NCBI GenBank assembly: GCA_035490315.1
Contig: DATHET010000186.1
Location: 1 to 27,338 of the forward strand
Length of the DNA stretch: 27,338 nucleotides
Source: JADJQU01 sp035490315
GTDB lineage: Bacteria; Planctomycetota; UBA1135; GCA-002686595
Reading direction: 5' to 3'
Part shown: in pieces, positions 1-7,463 of the stretch
Layout: each line of letters begins with the position of its first letter
Numbering within the stretch: the stretch's first letter is position 1
Notes under the pieces: generated by a model
Databases searched by the model: none
Told to the model about the DNA's origin: nothing
The model's input: the letters and a program-made list of their open reading frames with translations, nothing else
Program-made: the position numbers and the translations under genes

Positions 1-1
1 G

Positions 2-133
2 ATCCTGGTCACCCACTGGGCCGGCCAACGCGTCCACGCCCTCGTCGACCGCTCCCACCCCGCCCAGGTCGGCGACCGCATCGGCCTGCGCATCACCGCC
101 GCCCGCGCCGTGATCTGGCCGGGTACCCGGTAA
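2..133 (+). CDS. C-terminal end of an ABC transporter ATP-binding protein (partial)
   Basis: An open frame enters from the left edge and stops at TAA 131-133, giving 43 visible residues. The segment QVGDRIGLRITAARAVIW matches the last strands of the TOBE domain that closes sugar, polyamine and sulfate-type ABC importer ATPases (pattern: G-D-x-hydrophobic-x-L-R, then a short run to the end). The Walker motifs lie outside the window, so the call rests on this short tail alone. The last three codons and the stop lie in the left arm of a long inverted repeat (122-163), so the present end of the protein may have been set by arrival of that element. A chance open frame cannot be excluded in such GC-rich DNA. 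Confidence 0.45.
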   Translation: MLVTHWAGQRVHALVDRSHPAQVGDRIGLRITAARAVIWPGTR

Positions 134-240
134 AGCACCGCCATCCTGAACCTGGCCCATACCTGCCAGGTCGCCCGCGATGAGTGAGGGATCGGACGGG
201 TACGGGCCAGGTTCAGGATGGCGGTGCTTTACCGGGTACC
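122..240. repeat. Long inverted repeat IR1
   Basis: Bases 122-158 are the exact reverse complement of 204-240 (37 bp). The match extends inward to 163 and 199 with one mismatch, leaving a 35-base loop. Reading outward on the plus strand from 199, the inner end of the right arm carries GGTACGGGCCAGGT, closely related to the outer ends of the repeats at 2601-2693 and 21932-22043. There is no T-run, so it is not a classical terminator. It is probably a small non-autonomous palindromic element (REP or MITE type); no transposase gene is nearby. Confidence 0.85.
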
Positions 241-319
241 GCATCGGCCGGGTAGGCTTGGGAGGATCGACTGCTCGACCCAGGGCGGGCTCGTTTCCAT
301 CGTTCTTCACCCATCTGCG

Positions 320-2587
320 ATGCGCACCAACTCGACGCTCAACCTCGGACTTCCGCTCGCCCTGCTCGCTCTCCTGCCTGCCAGCGCGTCGGCGCAGCAG
401 TACTTCACCCAGCAGCCCGGGATGCTGCCCGGACCGGACCAGTACTCGGAAGGTGTCGAGGCCTGCGACGTCGACAAGGACGGGGACCTCGACCTGTTCG
501 TCGCGGACGGCGACGGGTTCAGCTCGCCGGGGATCAAGCACCAGAACATCCTGCTGATCAACAAGAAGATCGAGACCGGTACGCTCTCCTTCGCCGACGA
601 GAGCACGACGCGCCTGGGCGTGCACATCTCCTACGCGAAGTCCGTCTGCACCGGCGACGTCACTGGCGACGGCTGGCCGGACGTCCTGTTCGCGAACGCC
701 TTCAACACCGACCCGCCGTCGCTCTACATCAACCAGGGCCCGGCGAATCCCGGGGTGTTCACCCTCGAGAGCTCGACCCGCGGATTGACCACGCCGCTCA
801 ACGGCCGCGGCTCGCAGTTCGGCGACCTCGACAACGACGGCGACCTGGACCTGATCGTCTCGGATTCTGGCGCGAGCTACCAGGGCGGAGCCGGAGGCAA
901 GCCGCGGCTCTACGTCAACGACGGCACGGGCCACTTCACCGAGCACGCCGTCGACTTGAACGCGCCGATCAAGGTGTCGCAGATGGACGTTTCGCTGGTC
1001 GACCTCGACAACGACTTCGACCTCGATTTCTACGGCGCGAACAAGGGCAACTCGGCGGGCGGCTCGCAGTACGTGCTGCTCAACAACGGCAGCGCGGTGT
1101 TCTCCAACTCGTCCGCGCTGATCACGGTGACCTCGGCCAATTGCTACGAATCCGAGCTGGGCGACCTCGACGGCGACACGGACATCGACGACTTCGTGAT
1201 CAGCCTGAGCGGGCTCTCCGAAGGGGTGATCAAGAACAACCTGGTTCCGAGCGGAACGCTGGGTTTCACCAACGGCACGCCCTTCGGCAGCGCGGACGAC
1301 AACGAGGCCTCGTTCATCGACTACGACATGGACGGCGATTACGACGTGCTGGTCGGATCGCTCGGGGCGCGCGAAAAGCTCTACCGCAACGACGGCAACA
1401 TGGTCTTCGTCGACGACAGCACGCGCATCCAGGCGATCAACGACCCGACGCTCAACTGCACCGTCGGAGATTTCGACAACGACGGCCGCAACGACATCGT
1501 CACCGCGCAGGGCGAATCCTTCCCCAGGACGAACCAGTTCTATCGGAACGTCGCGGGCCCTCAGGACACGCTGGCGCCGAGCTTCGTCGCCTTCAAGGAT
1601 CCGCCCCCTAGCCCGGCTGGTCCATTCGTCGCGCGCACCAAGGTCCGCGACCAGCTGCTCGACGACGGCGTGGACTACTTGAGCGGCTCGGTGCGCTCGG
1701 TGGTCTCGACCGCGCAGCAAGGCGCGCAGATCATGATCACAGCCTCGAGCATCTTCCCCGCAGCGCCCAGCTATCCCGTCGGCACGCGGGTCTTCTGGGG
1801 CAATTTCTCGGGCGTGACGCAGAGCGTGCAGAGCACCACTCCGCCTTACACCTACAACTCCGGCCCGATCCCCGCGAACGGCGGCTTCGAATACACCTTC
1901 GTCAACCCCGGCGTCTACAACTACATGAGCAGCACCGGGCTCTCCGCCTCGATCACGATCACGGGCGCGGTGACGACGACGCCCTGCACCCACTCGGGCG
2001 GTCAGATCTTCCGTTGCGCGATCCCGGACACGGCCGGCGGCGCGGGCGTCGAGCTCGCCTACGAATACGTGTTCACCGACCACTCCGGGAACCTCGCGGT
2101 CAGCTTGAGCCGGCGCGTGGAATTGTTTACCTGCCCGGCGCCGTTCACCTACTGCACGGCCAAGGTGAACTCGCTCGGCTGCCTGCCGGTCATCAGCTCC
2201 ACGGGCTCGCCGAGCGCCAGCCTCGGCTTCAATTTCATGCTGATCGGCTCGAACGTGCGCAACGAGAAGCCCGGTCTGTTGATCTACAGCAATGCAGGCC
2301 AGGCCTCCGCGCCGTTCCAGGGCGGGGTGCGCTGCGTCAACGTGCCGATCAAGCGCTCGATCGCGGTCTTCTCGTACGGAAATCCCGGCCCGATCAACGA
2401 TTGCTCGGGCGCCTACACGCTCGACATGAACACCTTCGCGACCGGATCGCTCGGTGGACTGCCCGCTTCCTACCTGCTCGTGCCAGGAACTCAGGTCGAT
2501 GCGCAGTGGTGGGGCCGCGATCAGGGCTTCGCGCCGCCGAACAATTCGACGCTCACCGGCGGATTGGAATTCGTGATCTGTCCGTGA
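320..2587 (+). CDS. Secreted FG-GAP/VCBS propeller protein with cupredoxin-like insert and planctomycete C-terminal domain
   Basis: The product is 755 aa. The ATG at 320 is chosen because it starts a clean signal peptide (residues 1-25, cleavage after SASA before QQ); the frame stays open upstream to 218, but that lies inside an inverted repeat. Residues 30-410 carry about seven calcium-binding FG-GAP motifs such as DVDKDGDLD, DLDNDGDLD, DYDMDGDYD and DFDNDGRND, typical of an extracellular beta-propeller. Residues 412-605 look like an Ig-like domain interrupted at about 467-549 by a cupredoxin-like segment that lacks the usual copper ligands. Residues 611-755 form the four-cysteine domain (YCTAKVNS.GC ... 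NDCSG ... WGRDQGF.PPNN) shared with the two RCC1 proteins here. It probably acts outside the cytoplasm or on the cell surface in adhesion or matrix binding, which is inference. No Shine-Dalgarno sequence is visible. Confidence 0.9.
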   Translation: MRTNSTLNLGLPLALLALLPASASAQQYFTQQPGMLPGPDQYSEGVEACDVDKDGDLDLFVADGDGFSSPGIKHQNILLINKKIETGTLSFADESTTRLGVHISYAKSVCTGDVTGDGWPDVLFANAFNTDPPSLYINQGPANPGVFTLESSTRGLTTPLNGRGSQFGDLDNDGDLDLIVSDSGASYQGGAGGKPRLYVNDGTGHFTEHAVDLNAPIKVSQMDVSLVDLDNDFDLDFYGANKGNSAGGSQYVLLNNGSAVFSNSSALITVTSANCYESELGDLDGDTDIDDFVISLSGLSEGVIKNNLVPSGTLGFTNGTPFGSADDNEASFIDYDMDGDYDVLVGSLGAREKLYRNDGNMVFVDDSTRIQAINDPTLNCTVGDFDNDGRNDIVTAQGESFPRTNQFYRNVAGPQDTLAPSFVAFKDPPPSPAGPFVARTKVRDQLLDDGVDYLSGSVRSVVSTAQQGAQIMITASSIFPAAPSYPVGTRVFWGNFSGVTQSVQSTTPPYTYNSGPIPANGGFEYTFVNPGVYNYMSSTGLSASITITGAVTTTPCTHSGGQIFRCAIPDTAGGAGVELAYEYVFTDHSGNLAVSLSRRVELFTCPAPFTYCTAKVNSLGCLPVISSTGSPSASLGFNFMLIGSNVRNEKPGLLIYSNAGQASAPFQGGVRCVNVPIKRSIAVFSYGNPGPINDCSGAYTLDMNTFATGSLGGLPASYLLVPGTQVDAQWWGRDQGFAPPNNSTLTGGLEFVICP

Positions 2588-2600
2588 AGCGCGAAGTCTT

Positions 2601-2693
2601 GTCGTAACGGAGCCAGGTTCGATTCCGACACCCCATCCCGCGCGCGTCGCGCGCGGGATGGGGTGTCGAAATCGAACCTGGCTCCGTTACGAC
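2601..2693. repeat. Long inverted repeat IR2
   Basis: This is a near-perfect palindrome with 46-bp arms (2601-2646 and 2648-2693), one mismatch (2625 against 2669) and one central base; a real hairpin would open a few central CG pairs. Both outer ends carry GTAACGGAGCCAGGTTCGAT, related to IR1 and IR3. It lies between the convergent FG-GAP gene and the small secreted-protein gene, so it could stop transcription from both sides, but there is no T-run. Its kinship with IR3, which lies between divergent genes, argues for a dispersed element rather than a dedicated terminator. Confidence 0.9.
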
Positions 2694-2709
2694 GCAGTGA
2701 CTCCGCGCA

Positions 2710-3093
2710 TCACTGGATGAAACCGAATTTCCGCGGCGACTGGACCCCGAGGTGCGGATTGACGACCTGGATCCCCACGGGTCCGGTCGTCAGATTCGGA
2801 ACGATCACGATCGGCGTCTTGATCTCGTAGCGGTTGTTGCCGAGCGGCTGGCAGTAGCTGATCGGCAGCTCCAGCTGCAGATTGGCGTGGTTCGAGAAGC
2901 GCACGATCGTCGGCGGAGGCGCGCCCGTCGGCATGGAGATGATCATGCTCGACTGCGTGAACACGTGCAGCCAAGGCAAGGCCGTGAGGATGAGGAACCT
3001 CTCCGGGTAGGCCCGCTCGATCCGGTAGCGCGGCAGAGGCTGGGCGAAGCCTTGCGGCAGGACTGCCAGGACCAGCGCGGTGAGGAGTTTCAT
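2710..3093 (-). CDS. Small secreted protein, possibly IPT/TIG-like
   Basis: The product is 127 aa. The ATG at 3093 is well supported by a Shine-Dalgarno AAGGA seven bases upstream and by a signal peptide (MKLLTALVLAVLPQGFAQ). The frame is open far upstream, but only as a shadow of the kinase gene. The mature part is beta-rich. It runs through TIVRFSNHANLQLELP, a YEIKTPIVIVPNLTTGPVGIQV stretch in two parts (YEIKTPIVIVPN and LTTGPVGIQV) and the end VNPHLGVQSPRKFGF, which resembles the vP...G...V.V.NP.G....F pattern of an IPT/TIG immunoglobulin-like fold. I do not recognise the family and the fold is inference. It lies 95 bp downstream of the hybrid kinase on the same strand and may be co-transcribed. 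Its strong ribosome site contrasts with the kinase, which has none that I can see. Confidence 0.75.
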   Translation of the reverse strand: MKLLTALVLAVLPQGFAQPLPRYRIERAYPERFLILTALPWLHVFTQSSMIISMPTGAPPPTIVRFSNHANLQLELPISYCQPLGNNRYEIKTPIVIVPNLTTGPVGIQVVNPHLGVQSPRKFGFIQ

Positions 3094-3188
3094 GGGTCCG
3101 TCCTTGTCCGAGGTCAGGGGTGGTTGTCGTCGCGCCTCGCGTCGGGACCAGCTTACATCAGACTCGTGGAGTCGCCTGAGCGAGCCGC

Positions 3189-5816
3189 TCAGCCCGCGGC
3201 CAGAGCCTCGCTGAGACTGCGCAGGATCGCCGCCATGGTGAAGGGCTTCTCGAGCAGACCTTGGATCAAGGGCAGGATCGACAGGTGCTGTCCATTGGCG
3301 CCCGCGTCCCCGCTCATCACGATCAGCTTGACGTTCGGATCGCCGGCGCGGATCGCCTTGACCAGCGCCTCGCCGTCCATTCCCGGCATCATCAAGTCGC
3401 TGAGGATCAGCTGCAGCTGCCCCTGCTTCTCGCGGTGGATCGCAAGGGCTTCCTCGCCCGAAGTGGCGAGCAGCACGCGGTAGCCGTTGCTCTCGAGCAT
3501 GGCGCGCGTCACGCGCCGGATCGAAGCTTCGTCGTCGACGACCAGGACCAGCTCGCCGTGGCCGCGCGGAAAGGGCTCGAGCTTCTGCTTGGTCTCGGGG
3601 CGTTGCTCGACCGACGAGGCGGGCAGGAAGATCTTGAACTCGCTGCCGCGGCCCAGCTGACTCTGCACCTGGATGAAGCCGCCGTGGGTCTTGACGATCC
3701 CCAGCGCGGTCGCGAGGCCGAGGCCGGTCCCCTGCCCGACGCCTTTCGTCGTGAAGAAGGGCTCGAACAGCTTGTCCATGTGCTCGGGATCGATTCCTCG
3801 CCCGTCGTCGGTGACGCTGACGACCACGAAGCGGCCGGGTCGCGTGCCTGGATGCATGCGCGCGAGCAGCGCGTCGACTTCCATGTTCTCCAGGCGCAGA
3901 TCGAGCGTCCCGCCGCCCTGCATCTCGTCGCGCGCGTTGACGCACAGGTTCATCAAGACCTGGTGCAGCTGCGTCGCGTCGCCGATCACGGTCCACGAAG
4001 CGTCGAGCCCGGAGCGCCGCGCCTTGATGTTGCGCGGGAAGGTCTCGCGGATGATCTGCAGCATGTCGTCGATGACCGCGCTGCAATCGACCGGCGTGCG
4101 CTGGCCTTCGGAGCCGCGGCTGAAGGTCAGGAGCTGGCGGATGATCCTCGCGGCTCGTTGCGCGCTCGATTCGATCGTGTCGAGGAGGCTCCTGGCTTCG
4201 CGATCGCTCACCAGCGGGCGCAGCATCGCGGGGCCGATCAGCATCGGCGCGAGCAGGTTGTTCAGGTCGTGCGCGAGCCCGCCCGCGAGACGGCCGACGC
4301 TCTGCAGTCTCTGCGAGCGCAAAAGCTGCGCTTCCAGCTCGTTCTTCGTGGTGACGTCGATGTTGACGCCGATCATGCGCGTCGCGCGGCCGCTGGGGTC
4401 GCGCTGCATCGTCGTCGCGGCTTCGATGAAGCGCAGCTTGCCGTCGGGGCGGATCACGCGAAAAGCTGCCTCGAAGGGGCGCTGGCTCTCGATCGAGTCG
4501 TTGACGCCGTCCTCCGCTATCTTCAGGTCGTCGGGGTGCACGCGCTCGCGCCACGATTCATAGGTCCCCTTGAACTCCTCGCGGGACACGCCGTAGATCG
4601 CGAGCATCTGATCGTCCCAGTCCAAGCGGCCGCTGACGATGTCGTAATCGAAGATGCCCATCTGCGCCGACTTCGTGGCCAGGGCGAGCCGCTCGGCGAA
4701 GATGCGCAGCTCCGTCTCGCCGCGCTTGCGCTCGATCGCGAGCCTGGCGATCCGCACGCTGCTCTCGATCGCGGCCAGCTCGTTCTGCCCGGGCGCGCGC
4801 GGCTCGTGGTAGTAGAAGGCGAAGGTGCCGAGCACCTCGCCCTGGCCGTTGAGGATCGGCACCGACCAGCAGGCGCGCAGCGAAAAACGCAGGGCGAGAT
4901 CCTTGTACTTGGCCCAGCGAGGATCGCTCTCGATGTCGGTGACGATCACCGACTCGCGCAGGAAGGCCGCGGTTCCGCACGAGCCGACGTCGGGACCGAT
5001 CTCGACACCGTCGACGGCCTGCATGTAGGCCTCGGGCAGGCTCGGGCTCGCTCCTTGCACGAGGTGGCGGCCGTCCGAGTGCAGCAGGAGCACCGAGCCC
5101 AGCGTCCCCGGGAAAAGGGCTTCGTGCCCGAGGATCAGGGCTTCGAGCACGGTCTCGAGCGGATCCATGCGCGCCAGGCGCTCGAGCACGCCGCGTTCGT
5201 GGGCGAGCTGCTGCGTCGCGCGATGCTGCGTGGTGCGCACGCGCGCCGCGCGCTGGGCTTCGATCAAGCTGGCGCAGGTCGTCAAGAGCGGCTGTAGCGA
5301 AGTCGCGAGCTTCGGATCGAATCCGCCGGGACGATTGGCGATCCCGACGATTCCGAGCACGACTCCCGCGCGCTGGATCGGCAATCCGAGGAAGGACTTC
5401 ACCTGGATCCCTCCCAGCAGCCGCTGCGCGCCGAAGCTCTCCTCGCCCGGCGCGTTGGCGATCACCGCCGCGCCGCACTTCATGACGGAGTCGAACAGAT
5501 CGCCGAGGTCGCGGAACTCGCGGCCTTCCGCATCGACGAGGGCGGGCAAGCCGCGCGGATCGCTGCTGCAGGCCAGGTTCGAGATGGCGAAGACCCGCAG
5601 GCTCGGCTGACCGTGCGAATCGAACAGGACCTCCGCGCAATAGCCGCACTCGCAATTCGCCAGCGCCAGGATCTTGGCGAGCCAATCGGCGTGCAGAGCG
5701 CGCGGGTCGGCGCTCGCCAGGAAGGACTCCTGGATCTGCTGGATGGCAGCGAGCAACTGCGCGCTGTTCACGGAATGGCTGCGCGCGGCATCCGTGGGGT
5801 TGGGAAGGTTCGTCAT
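3189..5816 (-). CDS. Hybrid sensor histidine kinase (GAF-GAF-PAS-HisKA-HATPase-receiver)
   Basis: The product is 875 aa from the ATG at 5816; an in-frame TTG at 5843 is a weaker alternative. Domains in order: a GAF-like domain at about 15-185, a second GAF at about 205-365 (with GSCGTAAFLRESVIVTDIESDPRW, here split as GSCGTAAFL and VIVTDIESDPRW), a PAS_3-type domain at about 375-495, then a dimerisation helix with phospho-acceptor His516 in GGLAHDLNNLL. The ATPase follows with N-box (NLCVNARDEM), G1 (VTDDGRGI), F (FEPFFTTK) and G2 (GQGTGLGLA) motifs. A C-terminal receiver runs from about 753 to 875 with Asp807 in LILSDLMMPGMDG and the conserved Lys in LLEKPF. There are no membrane helices, so it senses a cytoplasmic signal, perhaps a small ligand or redox cue bound by the GAF domains. 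No separate response regulator lies nearby, so phosphotransfer partners are elsewhere. Confidence 0.93.
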   Translation of the reverse strand: MTNLPNPTDAARSHSVNSAQLLAAIQQIQESFLASADPRALHADWLAKILALANCECGYCAEVLFDSHGQPSLRVFAISNLACSSDPRGLPALVDAEGREFRDLGDLFDSVMKCGAAVIANAPGEESFGAQRLLGGIQVKSFLGLPIQRAGVVLGIVGIANRPGGFDPKLATSLQPLLTTCASLIEAQRAARVRTTQHRATQQLAHERGVLERLARMDPLETVLEALILGHEALFPGTLGSVLLLHSDGRHLVQGASPSLPEAYMQAVDGVEIGPDVGSCGTAAFLRESVIVTDIESDPRWAKYKDLALRFSLRACWSVPILNGQGEVLGTFAFYYHEPRAPGQNELAAIESSVRIARLAIERKRGETELRIFAERLALATKSAQMGIFDYDIVSGRLDWDDQMLAIYGVSREEFKGTYESWRERVHPDDLKIAEDGVNDSIESQRPFEAAFRVIRPDGKLRFIEAATTMQRDPSGRATRMIGVNIDVTTKNELEAQLLRSQRLQSVGRLAGGLAHDLNNLLAPMLIGPAMLRPLVSDREARSLLDTIESSAQRAARIIRQLLTFSRGSEGQRTPVDCSAVIDDMLQIIRETFPRNIKARRSGLDASWTVIGDATQLHQVLMNLCVNARDEMQGGGTLDLRLENMEVDALLARMHPGTRPGRFVVVSVTDDGRGIDPEHMDKLFEPFFTTKGVGQGTGLGLATALGIVKTHGGFIQVQSQLGRGSEFKIFLPASSVEQRPETKQKLEPFPRGHGELVLVVDDEASIRRVTRAMLESNGYRVLLATSGEEALAIHREKQGQLQLILSDLMMPGMDGEALVKAIRAGDPNVKLIVMSGDAGANGQHLSILPLIQGLLEKPFTMAAILRSLSEALAAG

Positions 5817-5940
5817 CGAGATCTGAACGATTCCAAGCGGCAAGGACCGCGCGCCCCGTTCCGTGCGCGCGACACCACTGAGTGTACCCTCCAGGTTCCC
5901 ACTGCCATGCCCCGCGAGCCGCGATTGGCAGGTCCTGAGT

Positions 5941-5946
5941 TACACT
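5941..5946 (+). promoter_or_regulatory. Candidate -10 element (TACACT) of a leaderless mRNA
   Basis: TACACT ends 7 bases before the ATG at 5954, and no ribosome-binding site fits between. No -35 element is convincing (a TTGGCA lies too close, 10 bases away). It is one of several TANNNT hexamers immediately upstream of starts in this window. Confidence 0.35.
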
Positions 5947-5953
5947 GCCGCTC

Positions 5954-6220
5954 ATGAAGATCCACGACGTGCCCCATGGTCTCAATGTTGTCATCGAAAC
6001 CAACAGCGCGCGCGTCTACATCGGTCGCTTCGACTCGACCAGCGGCTTCACGGCGCTCCTGCACGACGTCGACGTGCACGAGGTGAAGCCGGGGACCGAT
6101 CCCGAGCCCTACATCCGGGAAACCGCGCTGTACGGCGTCGACGTCAAGTCGCGCGATCTGGAGGTCGACGTCCTCGACATCAAGCGCATCCGCCTCCTGC
6201 GCGACATCCCCAAGCCCTGA
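5954..6220 (+). CDS. Small conserved-looking protein, possible Sm-like fold
   Basis: The product is 88 aa, has no signal peptide and is rich in beta-strand residues. I do not recognise a named family. The pattern G-LNVVIETNSARVYIGRF-DSTSGFTALLHDVDVHEV resembles the Sm1 motif of LSm/Hfq-like barrels (G..V.V.T..G..Y.G.F......N..L.DV.E), and the end VDVLDIKRIRLLRD could be the closing Sm2-like strands. If so, it would be a small RNA- or protein-binding barrel, but this is pattern-based inference. It lies 6 bp upstream of the FIST gene and is very likely co-transcribed with it. It is divergent from the hybrid kinase, with 137 bp between the two start codons. Confidence 0.75.
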   Translation: MKIHDVPHGLNVVIETNSARVYIGRFDSTSGFTALLHDVDVHEVKPGTDPEPYIRETALYGVDVKSRDLEVDVLDIKRIRLLRDIPKP

Positions 6221-6226
6221 GCCACC

Positions 6227-7462
6227 GTGAAACGCGCTGAATCCATTTCCTCCGAGCGCAGCGCCGCCCCGCGTTTCGCCGCGGCGATGTCGACCGACAC
6301 GGAGTGCGATCTCGCGTTGGAGAAGATCCAGGACAGCCTGCGCTCCGACATGACCGGGGTCAGCGTCGACCTCGCCTGCGTCTTCGTGTCACACCACTAC
6401 GGAGTCGCGCTCGAGGACCTCGGCCCGCGGCTGGCGAAGGCCTTGGGCGCCAAGGTCCTGATCGGCTCCAGCGGCGAGACGATCATCGGCGGCGTGCGCG
6501 AGGTCGAGGAGGGCCCGGCCCTCTCGGTGTGGGCCGCGCACCTGCCGGGCACCGAGGTGCGCCCCTTCGAAGCGACGCTCGAGATGCAGCCGGACGGCAC
6601 GGGACACTTCAACGGCGCGCCGGAGATCCGCGACAACGAACGCGCGAGCGTGCTGCTCTTCGCCGATCCCTATTCCTTCGCGGCGGACGAATACCTCTCC
6701 ATGCTCGACCAGCGCTTCCCGGGAGTTCCGGTGGTCGGCGGCATGTCCAGCGGCGGCCAGGGCCCGGGGCAGAATCTCCTGATCACCGAGCGCGGTCTGG
6801 TGGCCGCGGGAGCCGTCGGCGTGGTGCTCGAAGGCGAGGTCGAAGTCCAATCGGTGGTCAGCCAGGGTTGTCGGCCGGTGGGCAAGCCCTGGGTCGTGAC
6901 CGCCTGCGAGCAGAACGTCCTGCGCACCCTGGCCTCGCGGCCGGCGGCCGAGGTCCTGTTCGAGACCATGGCCACACTCTCCAAGGCCGATCGCGCCCTG
7001 TTCCAGCGCCAGCCTTTCATCGGGCTGGCCATCGACGCGGCGAAGAGCAGCTTCGAGCGCGGCGACTTCCTCGTGCGCGGCATCGTCGGCATCGAGCCGA
7101 AGACCAAGTCCTTCACCGTCGGCGACACGCTGCGGCGCGGCCAGACCGTGCAATTCCTGGTGCGCGACGCGGAGTCGGCGAGCGAGGACCTCGCGGCGAT
7201 GATGCGCTCCCACACCTCCCAGACCCTGCGCCAGGGTGCCCACGATCACGCCAGCGGCGCCCTGCTCTTCTCCTGCAACGGCCGCGGCACGAACATGTTC
7301 AGCGTGCCCGACCACGACATCAGCGCCGTGCGCTCGGGCCTCTCGAACGACATCCCGATCGCCGGATTCTTCGCCAACGGCGAGTTCGGCCCCGTCGGGA
7401 GGCGCAATTTCCTGCACGGGTTCACCGCCTCGCTGGCGGTGTTCCAGGTGCGCAGGGCCTGA
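6227..7462 (+). CDS. FIST domain protein (FIST_N + FIST_C)
   Basis: The product is 411 aa. A GTG start at 6227 is preferred over the ATG at 6287, because the family normally begins just before a segment like RFAAAMSTD, which would be lost from the ATG. The N-terminal FIST domain (about 18-205) contains VFVSHHYGVALEDL, LIGSSGETIIGG and VVGGMSSGGQGPGQN. The C-terminal domain (about 210-405) contains SQGCRPVGKPWVVTACEQN and ends in LLFSCNGRGTNMF with PIAGFFANGEFGPVG. FIST proteins are predicted sensors of small ligands such as amino acids and are often fused to signalling modules; this one stands alone and cytoplasmic. The rhodanese gene begins one base after its stop, so the two are probably translated from one message. 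The ligand is unknown. Confidence 0.92.
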   Translation: MKRAESISSERSAAPRFAAAMSTDTECDLALEKIQDSLRSDMTGVSVDLACVFVSHHYGVALEDLGPRLAKALGAKVLIGSSGETIIGGVREVEEGPALSVWAAHLPGTEVRPFEATLEMQPDGTGHFNGAPEIRDNERASVLLFADPYSFAADEYLSMLDQRFPGVPVVGGMSSGGQGPGQNLLITERGLVAAGAVGVVLEGEVEVQSVVSQGCRPVGKPWVVTACEQNVLRTLASRPAAEVLFETMATLSKADRALFQRQPFIGLAIDAAKSSFERGDFLVRGIVGIEPKTKSFTVGDTLRRGQTVQFLVRDAESASEDLAAMMRSHTSQTLRQGAHDHASGALLFSCNGRGTNMFSVPDHDISAVRSGLSNDIPIAGFFANGEFGPVGRRNFLHGFTASLAVFQVRRA

Positions 7463-7463
7463 G

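Noticed and set aside
218..319. Earlier ATG at 218 for the FG-GAP protein
   Set aside because: It lies in the arm of the inverted repeat and would place 34 extra residues before a normal signal peptide.
3261..5297. A 678-codon open frame on the plus strand
   Set aside because: It lies opposite the hybrid kinase, whose complete domain set leaves no doubt about the coding strand; its own translation has shadow composition (Arg, Asp, His, Val) and no motif.
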